Source: Roseiarcus sp963820775 (GTDB lineage Bacteria; Pseudomonadota; Alphaproteobacteria; Rhizobiales; Beijerinckiaceae). Taken from it: DNA of 64,000 bases. Made by a program: the position numbers and the translations under genes. Where the stretch lies: positions 248,001 through 312,000 of the forward strand of contig CAWGBF010000015.1 in the NCBI GenBank assembly GCA_963820775.1, written 5' to 3'. Within the stretch, counting starts at the first letter, position 1. Each line of letters begins with the position of its first letter. Below the pieces are notes generated by a model. It made no database searches. It was not told the origin of the DNA and saw only the letters and a program-made list of their open reading frames with translations. Below, one piece after another: positions 7,340 through 16,600 of this stretch.

Positions 7340-8881
7340 TCAGCCTGAGGCGCCGCCCGCGGCTTCTCGCTCCATGCTGACCTCGGCTTGGAGACTTTCA
7401 AGATCACGAAAGATCGAGGCGACGGCGAGCGTGCGTCCTGCGCGCTGCATACGCACCAGGCCATCCTTGCTGGCGATGTCGCCCTCAACGATCAGCTTGT
7501 CCCAGCTCTCGGCATGACCGACATAATTGATGGGAACGTCGTAGTGCTGGCTCCAGAAGAACGGAACCGCATCGAATGGTTCGCGCCCGCCAAGCATGTT
7601 AAGTGCGGCCGCCTGTCCCTGCCGTTCGGCCACGACCCAATGCTCGACCCGGATGGCTTGGCCAGTGTGCCGATCAGGCCAGCGGGCGATGTCGCCGGCG
7701 GCGAAGATTCCCGGCGCGCTTGTTTCAAGAAAGGCGTCGACGACGATTCCGCGGTCCATTTTGAGGGCGGCCGCCTCGGCGAGGCTTAGCCGTGGACGTA
7801 CGCCGAGGCCAGCGACAATAAGATCGGCCTCGAGGACGCTTCCGCCAGAGAGCGTCATTCGCTTGCCCTCGAGGCCACGCGCAGTCTCGCCCAAGTGGGG
7901 GACGACGCCGTGCTGCTCGTGAATCGCGCGCACGAAGCGGCTGAGGTCAGGACCCAGAATTTTCTCCATCGGATGCTCTTCCGGCGCAACGACATGGACT
8001 TCAATGTCGCGCGCGCGCAATGCGGCCGCGACTTCGAGGCCGATGAAGCTGGCGCCTAGGACCACCGCTCGCCGCGCCGTCTTCGCTCGTTCGATGATCG
8101 CCCGGCAGTCCTTCAGCGAACGCAGGACCAGCGCGTCCGACGGCTGGGCGCCGGGTATGGACGGGCGCACAGGCTCGGCGCCGGTCGCAAGAAGGAGACG
8201 GTCGAAGACAAGCTTGTCGCCGTTGGCGAGGACGACTTGACGCGCGCCGACGTCGATCGCGGCGACGGTCGTGTTAAGTCGGAGGTCAATGGCGTTGTCG
8301 GAATAGAAGCTCGAGTCGCGCAGCGGCAGCCATTCCCCCGGCGCGCCGCCAGCGAGATAGTCCTTTGACAGGTTCGGCCGGTCGACGGGCGGAGCATCGT
8401 CGCTGCTCAGCATGACGATGCCGCCCTCGTATTTCTGCCGCCGAAGCATCTCGGCCGCGGCAAACCCAGCTGCGCCGCCGCCGACGATCACAACCTTGTT
8501 TGGTTCGTCGGGCTTTCCGTGACGCTTCTTCGCAGGCTGAGGGCGCTTCTCGCCGACGAAGATCTTGCCGTCCCGTTGGTCGACGCGCCACGTATCGACC
8601 GCACTGAACGCCGGCGTGTGCAACGCTTCTCCGGTGTGGAGATCAAAGCAGGCGTGATGCCAAGGGCACCGCACTGTATCGTCGACAATGAGCCCGTCAG
8701 CCAGCGGGCCGTTATAGTGGGTGCACTGAGCGCCGATGGCGAACAGGTTGGAGCCGCGGCGCACGAGCAGCGCCGGCTCTTGTCCCACATGGCCGACCAG
8801 CTTGCCGCCGTCCGGCAGGTCGGCGGCGGAGATTCCGAGCGCCAGATCGGGGCCGACCGGTTGAGCTTGATCTTCAGCCAT
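7340..8881 (-). CDS. Rieske-FAD pyridine nucleotide-disulfide oxidoreductase (AIFM3-like)
   Basis: A 513-residue fusion of an N-terminal Rieske [2Fe-2S] domain and a FAD/NAD(P)H oxidoreductase. The cluster ligands are C53/H55 in CTHYNGPL and C72/H75 in CPWHHACF. FAD-binding VVIVGGGAAG lies near 129-138 and the NAD-binding VVLGASFIGLE near 272. AAGDIARWPD is the second FAD signature, and a C-terminal reductase domain follows. The layout matches ferredoxin reductases with an attached Rieske module, in which electrons pass between NAD(P)H and a redox partner that is unknown here. GGGAGGA precedes the ATG. The UDG-like gene starts 14 bases downstream on the same strand, so they may be cotranscribed. 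Confidence 0.9.
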   Translation of the reverse strand: MAEDQAQPVGPDLALGISAADLPDGGKLVGHVGQEPALLVRRGSNLFAIGAQCTHYNGPLADGLIVDDTVRCPWHHACFDLHTGEALHTPAFSAVDTWRVDQRDGKIFVGEKRPQPAKKRHGKPDEPNKVVIVGGGAAGFAAAEMLRRQKYEGGIVMLSSDDAPPVDRPNLSKDYLAGGAPGEWLPLRDSSFYSDNAIDLRLNTTVAAIDVGARQVVLANGDKLVFDRLLLATGAEPVRPSIPGAQPSDALVLRSLKDCRAIIERAKTARRAVVLGASFIGLEVAAALRARDIEVHVVAPEEHPMEKILGPDLSRFVRAIHEQHGVVPHLGETARGLEGKRMTLSGGSVLEADLIVAGLGVRPRLSLAEAAALKMDRGIVVDAFLETSAPGIFAAGDIARWPDRHTGQAIRVEHWVVAERQGQAAALNMLGGREPFDAVPFFWSQHYDVPINYVGHAESWDKLIVEGDIASKDGLVRMQRAGRTLAVASIFRDLESLQAEVSMEREAAGGASG

Positions 8882-9231
8882 CGCGTCCTCCCCCGGGGAT
8901 TTTCGCGGCCTGCGGCCTTGGCGGCGCGAGGCTTCTGACGAGAGTTACATATTAAATGGACGGACGTAAGGCGGGCTCGGCCTGACTTTCATTGAAGCAA
9001 CCTGAGGGCCTCCGCGTTACACTTGTCTCGCGAATCCTGGGATGGAGAGCGTTTGTGGCTCGTGCGGCTGTCTAAGCTTGATCCTGGGCGTTGAGCCGTG
9101 TCATGCTGCCTTCACTGCCGCGAAGCAATTTGCGGAATGAGTCGGGGTGGCTTCGCGGCTATTAGACGAGCCGGCATGAGTTTCGGCTCGGGCGGAAATC
9201 TCGACGAGGAGTGAGACGGCGGGGCGGCGCC
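8882..9231. other. Intergenic region upstream of cyo operon
   Basis: About 350 bases between the divergent Rieske/FAD reductase and cyoA genes. It must hold promoters for both, but I see no confident promoter, operator or small gene. Confidence 0.5.
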
Positions 9232-10137
9232 ATGATCCTCAAGGCCGGTGTTCGACGGCTTGCTTTCAGACTGGCGCCATTGGCGGTCGCGCTGCTGCTT
9301 GGCGGCTGTGACTGGGCGGTGCTCGATCCGAAGGGTCCGATCGGCGAGGCCAACAAGCAAATTCTGATCAATTCGGTGGCGATCATGCTCGCCATCGTGA
9401 TCCCGACGATCCTCGCCACTCTCGCGGCCGCCTGGTGGTTTCGATCGTCCAACACCAGGGCGACCTATCTGCCGGACTTCGAATATTCCGGCGCGCTTGA
9501 GTTGATTGTCTGGGCGATTCCTCTTCTGACCATCATGCTTTTGGGGGGCGTGGCCTGGATTGGTTCGCATGACCTCGATCCGGCCAAGCCGATCGAGTCG
9601 AAGGAGGAGCCGCTCAACGTTCAAGTCGTGTCGCTCGACTGGAAGTGGCTGTTCATCTATCCCGACCAGCATGTGGCCAGCGTCAATCGCCTGGTCATTC
9701 CCGCGGGCGTTCCGATCCACTTCATGCTGACCTCGGGCAGCGTGATGACCGCTTTCTTCGTCCCTGAGCTCGGCAGCATGATCTACACCATGAACCGGAT
9801 GGGGACGCAGCTCCATTTGTTGGCCGATGATCCCGGCACGTTTCGCGGCCTCGCCACTCAGATAAGCGGCGACGGATTCGCCGACATGCATTTCGAAGTC
9901 GAAGCGAAGTCGTCGGAGGACTTCTACGACTGGCTCGGCAAAGCGCGCGCTGACGGACCGGAGCTTACGCCGGAAAGCTATATCGAGCTCTCCAAGCAAA
10001 GCGTCGTGCCCGCGCCGTTCACCTTCCGCGCGGTCGCTGACGGATTGTTCGACAAGATTCTGGATCAGACGTTGCCGCCGGGTCCCGGGCCGATCGCCGA
10101 GACCAATCCGGGCGCCGGCGTGCGGAAGGGGAACTAA
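9232..10137 (+). CDS. cyoA: Cytochrome o ubiquinol oxidase subunit II
   Basis: Membrane-anchored subunit II of a heme-copper quinol oxidase, 301 residues. A lipoprotein signal ends in LLLGGC, so the mature protein begins with a lipidated cysteine. Two TM helices follow, then a periplasmic cupredoxin domain. The CuA ligands of cytochrome c oxidases are absent: the corresponding loop reads SGDGFADMHF without cysteines, as expected of a quinol oxidase. The ATG at 9232 is preferred; an in-frame GTG at 9211 would add seven arginine/glycine-rich residues, and its GAGGA directly abuts the codon. First gene of cyoABCD. Confidence 0.93.
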   Translation: MILKAGVRRLAFRLAPLAVALLLGGCDWAVLDPKGPIGEANKQILINSVAIMLAIVIPTILATLAAAWWFRSSNTRATYLPDFEYSGALELIVWAIPLLTIMLLGGVAWIGSHDLDPAKPIESKEEPLNVQVVSLDWKWLFIYPDQHVASVNRLVIPAGVPIHFMLTSGSVMTAFFVPELGSMIYTMNRMGTQLHLLADDPGTFRGLATQISGDGFADMHFEVEAKSSEDFYDWLGKARADGPELTPESYIELSKQSVVPAPFTFRAVADGLFDKILDQTLPPGPGPIAETNPGAGVRKGN

Positions 10138-10139
10138 AC

Positions 10140-12143
10140 ATGCTCGGCAAGCTGAGCTGGGGCGCCATACCCTTCGACCAGCCCATTCCCCTGTTCGCGG
10201 GCGCCTTTGTTGTCGCGGTGATGCTCGGCGTGATCGCTTTCATCACCATCAAAGGCTGGATTCCTTACTTATGGAGTGAATGGATCACCAGCGTTGATCA
10301 CAAGCGGATCGGCATCATGTACGTGACGCTGGCCGCCGTGATGCTGCTGCGTGGTTTCATCGACGCGATCATGATGCGCTCGCAGCAGGCGATTGCGTTC
10401 CAGTCCCAAGGTTATCTGCCGCCCGAGCACTACAACCAGATCTTCTCCGCCCATGGCACGATCATGATCTTCTTCGTCGCCATGCCATTCGTGATTGGGC
10501 TGATGAACTTCGTCATGCCGCTCCAGCTTGGAATCCGCGACGTCGCGTTCCCGACGCTCAATTCGGTCAGCTTCTGGCTCACTGCGACCGGCGCGCTCCT
10601 GATCAACATCTCGCTGGTGGTCGGCGAATTCGCACGCACCGGTTGGCTGCCGTTTCCGCCCCTTTCGGAGCTCACCTATTCGCCCGGAGTCGGCGTCGAC
10701 TATTACTTATGGGGCGTCCAGATTTCCGGCGTCGGGACGCTGATGACGGGGGTGAACTTCGTCACCACCATTCTCAAGATTCACGCCCCCGGCATGACCT
10801 ATATGCGCATGCCGGTTTTCTGCTGGACAGCTCTTGCCTCCAATCTGCTGATCGTCGCCGCATTCCCGGTTCTCACCGCCACGCTCGCGATGCTGACGCT
10901 CGACCGCTACCTCGGCTTCCACTTCTTCACCAATGAGGCCGGCGGCAACATGATGATGTTCATGAACCTCATCTGGGTCTGGGGCCACCCGGAGGTTTAT
11001 ATCCTCATCTTGCCGGCGTTTGGCGTGTTCTCCGAAGTTGTAGCCACCTTCTCTCGTAAGCCGCTGTTCGGCTACCGCTCGATGGTCCTGGCGACCTTGG
11101 CGATCTGCGTCGTCTCCTTCATGGTGTGGCTGCATCACTTCTTCACGATGGGCGCAGGCGCCAACGTCAACGCGATCTTCGGCATCGCGTCGATGGTTAT
11201 TGCGGTGCCAACGGGCGTGAAGATCTACAACTGGCTTTTCACCATGTATGGCGGCAGGATCGTCTACGCGTCGCCGATGCTCTGGTCGATCGGTTTCATG
11301 GTGACATTCATCATCGGCGGCCTGACCGGCGTCCTGCTGGCGGTTCCGCCCGCGGATTTCATGGTCCACAACAGCCTGTTCCTGGTCGCGCATTTCCATA
11401 ACGTGATCATCGGCGGCGTTCTGTTCGGGATGTTCGCCGGCTACACCTATTGGTTCCCGAAAGCGTTTGGCTTCCGTCTGCATGAGGGCCTCGGCAAGGC
11501 TGCTTTCTGGTGCTGGTTTGTTGGCTTCTACCTTGCCTTCGTCCCACTCTATGTCGTGGGCCTCATGGGCATGACCCGGCGAATGCAACATTACGATGTG
11601 CCGGAATGGCATCCTTGGCTCTTGGTTGCGGCGTTGGGCGCGGCCGTCATTCTCGCCGGCATCGTGTGTCAGGCGGCCCAGCTCGTTCTCAGCATCCGCG
11701 ATCGCGAGCAACTGCGCGATGTGACCGGCGACCCGTGGATGGGCCGCACGCTCGAATGGTCGACGTCATCGCCGCCGCCGGTGTTCAATTTCGCTCTTCT
11801 GCCCCATGTCGAGAGCATCGACGACTATTGGCGCACGGCGCGGCTGGCCGAGCGTGGGGCTGGCCCCAAGGTCGAGCCGGTCTACAAGCCGATCGAAATG
11901 CCGAGAAACAGCGCGACGGGCTTCGTCTGCGCCTTCTTCGCGACCTTCGCGGGCTTCGGCATGATCTGGCAGATCTGGTGGCTGGTCATTGTCGCCCTGG
12001 TCGGCGCTTTCGCGACATTCGTCGTCTTCGCTTGGCGCGATCGGACCGAGTATGAGATCCCGGCCGAGGAGGTCGCTCGCATCGACCGCGCCAACCGCCA
12101 GGCGCGTGGCGAAGCGCTTGTCAGGGCGGAGGCCCTGTCATGA
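10140..12143 (+). CDS. cyoB: Cytochrome o ubiquinol oxidase subunit I
   Basis: Catalytic subunit of 667 residues with about 15 TM helices. It reduces O2 to water at the heme-CuB centre with proton pumping. Hallmarks: SAHGTIMIFF (heme ligand His), WGHPEVYILILPAFG (CuB His and cross-linked Tyr), LHHFFTMG (two CuB His) and AHFHNVI (heme ligands). The QSQGYLPPEHYNQIFSAHG segment is characteristic of cyo-type quinol oxidases. It starts 2 bases after cyoA, and its TGA overlaps the cyoC ATG as ATGA. Confidence 0.96.
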   Translation: MLGKLSWGAIPFDQPIPLFAGAFVVAVMLGVIAFITIKGWIPYLWSEWITSVDHKRIGIMYVTLAAVMLLRGFIDAIMMRSQQAIAFQSQGYLPPEHYNQIFSAHGTIMIFFVAMPFVIGLMNFVMPLQLGIRDVAFPTLNSVSFWLTATGALLINISLVVGEFARTGWLPFPPLSELTYSPGVGVDYYLWGVQISGVGTLMTGVNFVTTILKIHAPGMTYMRMPVFCWTALASNLLIVAAFPVLTATLAMLTLDRYLGFHFFTNEAGGNMMMFMNLIWVWGHPEVYILILPAFGVFSEVVATFSRKPLFGYRSMVLATLAICVVSFMVWLHHFFTMGAGANVNAIFGIASMVIAVPTGVKIYNWLFTMYGGRIVYASPMLWSIGFMVTFIIGGLTGVLLAVPPADFMVHNSLFLVAHFHNVIIGGVLFGMFAGYTYWFPKAFGFRLHEGLGKAAFWCWFVGFYLAFVPLYVVGLMGMTRRMQHYDVPEWHPWLLVAALGAAVILAGIVCQAAQLVLSIRDREQLRDVTGDPWMGRTLEWSTSSPPPVFNFALLPHVESIDDYWRTARLAERGAGPKVEPVYKPIEMPRNSATGFVCAFFATFAGFGMIWQIWWLVIVALVGAFATFVVFAWRDRTEYEIPAEEVARIDRANRQARGEALVRAEALS

Positions 12144-12797
12144 CGGCCTTTCAGGCAGGCGCGGACTACGGCGACGGCCGGCGCGAGGAGGCGCGAGGCC
12201 CTGCCGCAGTCGCGTTTAGATCACACCGACCCGGCATCGAAACGCATCATTGTCGGCTACGGCTTCTGGATCTTCCTGCTCAGCGACATCATCATGTTCT
12301 CGGCGTTTTTCGCCACCTACGCGGTGCTCTCCGGCGAGACCGCTGGAGGGCCGAGCGGCAAGGATCTGTTCGACCTGCACAAGGTCGCGATCGAGACGGC
12401 GTGCCTCCTGCTTTCGAGCTTCACCTGCGGCTTGGCCGCGATCGGAGCGAGGGCGCACAACGGCCTCATGTACTACGGCGGTATGGCCGCCACTTGCGTG
12501 CTCGGACTTGGCTTCCTTGCGATCGAGATTCACGAATTCGTCGGCATGATCGAACAGGGCGCGGGACCAACGCGCAGCGCGTTCCTATCCGCCTTCTTCA
12601 CCTTGGTCGGTTGTCACGGCGTTCACGTCACGCTCGGGACGTTATGGCTGCTGACGATGATCGCGCAGGTGTTCGCCAAGGGCTACCGCGCGGACATTCT
12701 GCGTCGTGTCCTGTGCTTCGCGCTCTTCTGGCACACGCTCGACATCATCTGGGTCGCGATCTTCACGGTCGTCTATCTTTTCGGAGCAGGCGCATGA
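12140..12797 (+). CDS. cyoC: Cytochrome o ubiquinol oxidase subunit III (apparent frameshift)
   Basis: Five-TM subunit III of the oxidase. The conserved core (GYGFWIFLLSDIIMFS, SGETAGGPSGKDLF, RSAFLSAFFTLVGCHGVHV, FWHTLDIIWVAIFTVVYL) is intact in one frame from about 12198. No start codon opens that frame before an internal ATG at 12294, which would cost the first helix. The ATG at 12140, overlapping the cyoB stop, lies in a different frame. Its first 19 codons join naturally to ...LPQSRLDHTDPASKR if one base is removed near 12197. So the gene as given carries a one-base break. It ends in an ATGA overlap with cyoD. Confidence 0.85.
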
Positions 12798-13186
12798 GCT
12801 CAACCGACGACTATCAGCCGCTCCATGGAGCCGACCATGCCCCCGGCGACGAGCCCGTGGGGCGCCACGAGATCGCGGAAGGCGTCGTTGGTTATCTGAT
12901 AGGCCTCGGCCTCGCGGTCCTGCTCACCGCGGTGTCTTTCTTTATCGCCGGAACGTCTTTGGTTTGGCACCCGAGCATTCCGATCGCGCTCGTGGTGCTG
13001 GCGATCGCTCAGATCGGTGTGCACCTGGTCTTCTTCCTGCACATCACCACTGGGCCCGACAACGTCAATAACATTCTGGCGCTGGCGTTCGGCGTTTTGA
13101 TTGTTTTCCTGATCATCATCGGGTCGCTCTGGATCATGTACAACCTGAATCAGAACATGACCCCGATGAATATGCCGATGGGATAG
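12794..13186 (+). CDS. cyoD: Cytochrome o ubiquinol oxidase subunit IV
   Basis: A 130-residue protein with three TM helices after a hydrophilic N-terminus, matching CyoD (assembly and stability subunit). The conserved block IGVHLVFFLHI is in helix 2. It overlaps the cyoC stop by four bases. No cyoE (heme O synthase) follows, so heme O must be made by a gene elsewhere. Confidence 0.93.
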   Translation: MSSTDDYQPLHGADHAPGDEPVGRHEIAEGVVGYLIGLGLAVLLTAVSFFIAGTSLVWHPSIPIALVVLAIAQIGVHLVFFLHITTGPDNVNNILALAFGVLIVFLIIIGSLWIMYNLNQNMTPMNMPMG

Positions 13187-13665
13187 AGATGTTCGGGCTG
13201 GTGGGGCGTGGGAGGTGCGGCAACTCTTGCGCAAGCAAACCATTCGGCTGACGCAGGTCGCTTCATAAAAGCGGCGGTAGTGTAGAGTAAAGGCATTGCC
13301 TGCCACAGGCCGGATCGACTCGGCAGTGATCTTTTCCCAAACGGCTGGGGCGGGTTTCGGGCGCAAGGCAAGGATTTGTTGACGCTCCCAATAGCCGGCC
13401 GTTCACTCGGCACGTTTTTTTTCGTAGTCCAAGGAACTCTACGTTCGTGCAGCGCGTTTGGGCCTTGCGGAGCAGTGTGCAGCGAAAGGCGTGGGGCGCT
13501 TGTCTTCTCGACGGTTGCAACAGCTCCGCTGGCACGATCGCTTATGGGCGTCCAGCTCCGTCTCTCGTGTCCCTCGTATTTTTCCCAATATTACGTGCAA
13601 AACTCGAAGCCTGGCGCCGAAGCGCTTTGACTTCGGGATGCGCTATTTAAAGAAAGGCAAATCAA
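13187..13665. other. Intergenic region, leader of the giant kinase
   Basis: About 480 bases without a convincing gene. The right half holds the EcfG-type promoter annotated separately, leaving a leader of roughly 200 bases before the kinase ATG. Several short open frames here lack ribosome sites and family resemblance. A run of eight T at about 13415-13422 may serve cyo termination, but I see no clear stem before it. Confidence 0.5.
13433..13458 (+). promoter_or_regulatory. EcfG-type general stress promoter
   Basis: GGAAC (13433-13437), exactly 17 bases, then CGTT (13455-13458). This matches the GGAAC-N16/17-CGTT consensus of the alphaproteobacterial general stress sigma factor EcfG. It lies about 208 bases upstream of the hybrid kinase ATG and points towards it. 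Confidence 0.6.
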
Positions 13666-16600
13666 ATGGATGAAAGTGAGCCTGCACTTGCGCTCAAGTT
13701 AAAGAGGGTTGCAGGCCATGCAGGCGAGAGGGAACGGAGGGGCAACCAGAAATATTTGCGAAATCTATTGCATGCTCTGCAGGCGGTCCGCAGCGGCGAC
13801 TTTTCCGCGCGACTGTCGACCGACGAACTCGGGCTCGCGGGCAAGATCGCGGATTCGTTCAATGACATCGTCTCCGCAAATGAGAGGATGGCGCAGCAAC
13901 TGGAGCAGGTCGGCCAGACGGTTGGACGGGAGGGAAGGACGCGCAAGCGACTCCGGCTCGGTTTCAGCGCCGGCGCGTGGGGCGAGATGGAGGGTTCCGT
14001 CAACGCCCTGATTGACGATCTCCTATGGCCGACTGCCGCAGTCACTCACGCCATCACCGCCGTGGCGCAAGGCGATTTGCAACAGACTGTTCCGCTAGAC
14101 GTGGACGGGCGTCCGCTGCAGGGGGAATTTCTGCGTTCCGCGAAAATCGTCAACGCCATGATCAAGCAACTGAGCGTCTTCACCTCAGAGGTTACGCGCG
14201 TCGCTCGCGAAGTTGGCACCGACGGTAAACTGGGCGGCCAGGCGCAGGTTCGCGAAGTGACAGGCGTCTGGAGGGATCTCACCGAAAGCGTGAACTCGAT
14301 GGCGAGCAACCTGACCGGCCAGGTTCGCAACATCGCCGAGGTCACCATCGCGGTTGCGAACGGCGACCTCTCGAAGAAGATCACCGTCGACGTCCGAGGC
14401 GAGATTCTTCAGCTCAAGGAAGCGATCAACACGATGGTTGATCAGCTCCGCTCCTTCGCCTCCGAAGTGACCCGAGTGGCCCGCGAGGTCGGAACGGAGG
14501 GAAAGCTCGGCGGCCAGGCGCTTGTGCCGGGCGTCGCGGGGACGTGGAAGGATCTGACCGACAGCGTCAATGCGATGTGCGGCAATCTGACCGACCAGGT
14601 TCGCAACATCGCTCAAGTCACCACAGCCGTCGCTCGAGGCGATCTGTCTCGTAAGATCACCGTCGATGTGCGCGGCGAGATTCTCGAGCTCAAAGACACG
14701 ATCAACACGATGGTCGACCAGCTCAACGGATTCGCTTCCGAGGTGACGCGGGTCGCACGCGAAGTCGGCACGGAAGGTCGGCTGGGAGGTCAGGCGCAGG
14801 TGCTCGGCGTCGCAGGGACGTGGAAGGATCTGACCGATAGCGTCAACTCGATGGCCGGCAATCTGACGGCGCAAGTGCGAAATATCGCCGAGGTGGCGAC
14901 GGCGATCGCGGGCGGCGACCTCTCGAAGAAAATCACGGTCAACGTGAGCGGCGAGATTCTGCAGCTCAAGGAAACCATCAATACGATGGTCGATCAGCTC
15001 AACCGCTTTGCAGGCGAGGTGACGCGCGTCGCGCGCGAAGTCGGCACCGAAGGCCGGCTCGGCGGTCAGGCGAACGTGATGGGCGTGGCGGGAACGTGGA
15101 AGGACCTAACGGAAAGCGTCAACTCGATGGCCTCCAATCTGACGGCCCAGGTTCGCAACATCGCCGAGGTTTCGACGGCGATCGCGGGAGGGGACCTATC
15201 TAAAAAAATCACCGTCAATGTCAGCGGCGAGATTTTGCAGCTCAAGGAGACCATCAACACGATGGTCGATCAGCTCAACGCCTTCGCCGGCGAAGTGACC
15301 CGGGTCGCGCGCGAAGTCGGAACAGACGGGCGATTGGGGGGTCAGGCGCAGGTGCCGGGCGTCGCGGGCACCTGGAAGGATCTCACCGACGGCGTCAACT
15401 CGATGGCCTCAAACCTCACGGGGCAAGTGCGTAATATCGCGCAGGTGGCGACGGCAGTCGCGCGCGGAGACCTTTCGCGCAAGATCACCGTCGACGTTCG
15501 CGGAGAAATCCTAGAACTCAAGGACACGATCAACACGATGGTCGATCAGCTCAACGCGTTCGCTGGAGAGGTGACGCGCGTCGCGCGCGAAGTCGGCACG
15601 GAGGGACGTCTCGGCGGCCAGGCGCAGGTGCCAGGCGTCACTGGCGCCTGGAAGGATCTCACGGACAGCGTCAATTCGATGGCCGGCAATCTCACCGGTC
15701 AGGTGCGCAACATCGCCGAAGTCGCCACCGCGATCGCGGGCGGCGACCTTTCGCGCAAGATCACGGTCGACGTGCGCGGTGAAATCCTTCAGCTCAAAGA
15801 AACGCTCAATACGATGGTCGATCAGCTCAATCGCTTCGCCGGGGAAGTGACGCGGGTCGCGCGCGAGGTTGGCACCGAAGGGCGCCTTGGCGGCCAGGCG
15901 CAGGTCCCGGGCGTTGCTGGGACGTGGAAGGACTTGACCGACAACGTCAATTCGATGGCCGGGAACCTTACGGCTCAGGTCCGCAATATCGCCGAAGTGA
16001 CCACCGCGGTTGCGCGCGGGGATCTTTCGCGCAAGATCACCGTCGACGTGAAGGGAGAGATTCTGGAGCTCAAGAACACGATCAACACGATGGTCGATCA
16101 GCTGAACTCGTTCGCTTCGGAAGTGACGCGCGTCGCGCGCGAAGTCGGAACCGAGGGCAAGCTCGGCGGCCAAGCGGCGGTGCCGGGCGTCGCCGGGACG
16201 TGGAAGGACCTCACCGACAACGTCAATTTCATGGCCTCCAATCTGACCGGACAGGTGAGAAACATCGCGGAGGTTGCGACGGCGATCGCCAATGGCGACC
16301 TGTCGAAGAAAATTACGGTCGACGTCCGCGGCGAAATTCTGCTGCTCAAGGACACTCTGAACACGATGGTCGAGCAGCTTCGCTCCTTCGCCGCCGAAGT
16401 CACGCGGGTCGCGCGCGAAGTTGGCACCGAGGGCAAACTCGGCGGACAGGCGCTCGTGCCGGGCGTCGGCGGCACGTGGAAGGATCTCACCGACAACGTC
16501 AATCTTCTCGCGGCAAATCTGACGACGCAGGTGCGAAACATCGCCGAAGTGACCACCGCGGTGGCTCGCGGCGATCTCTCGCGCAAGATCACGGTCGACG

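Noticed and set aside
10707..11711. 334-codon antisense frame over cyoB
   Set aside because: Shadow of a conserved gene; acidic/histidine-rich composition and no start signal.
12140..13186. 348-codon frame joining the start of cyoC to the whole of cyoD
   Set aside because: Its middle is arginine/histidine-rich shadow of cyoC; it exists only because of the one-base break near 12197.
13376..13630. 84-codon frame in the kinase leader
   Set aside because: No ribosome site, overlaps the EcfG promoter, no recognisable sequence.
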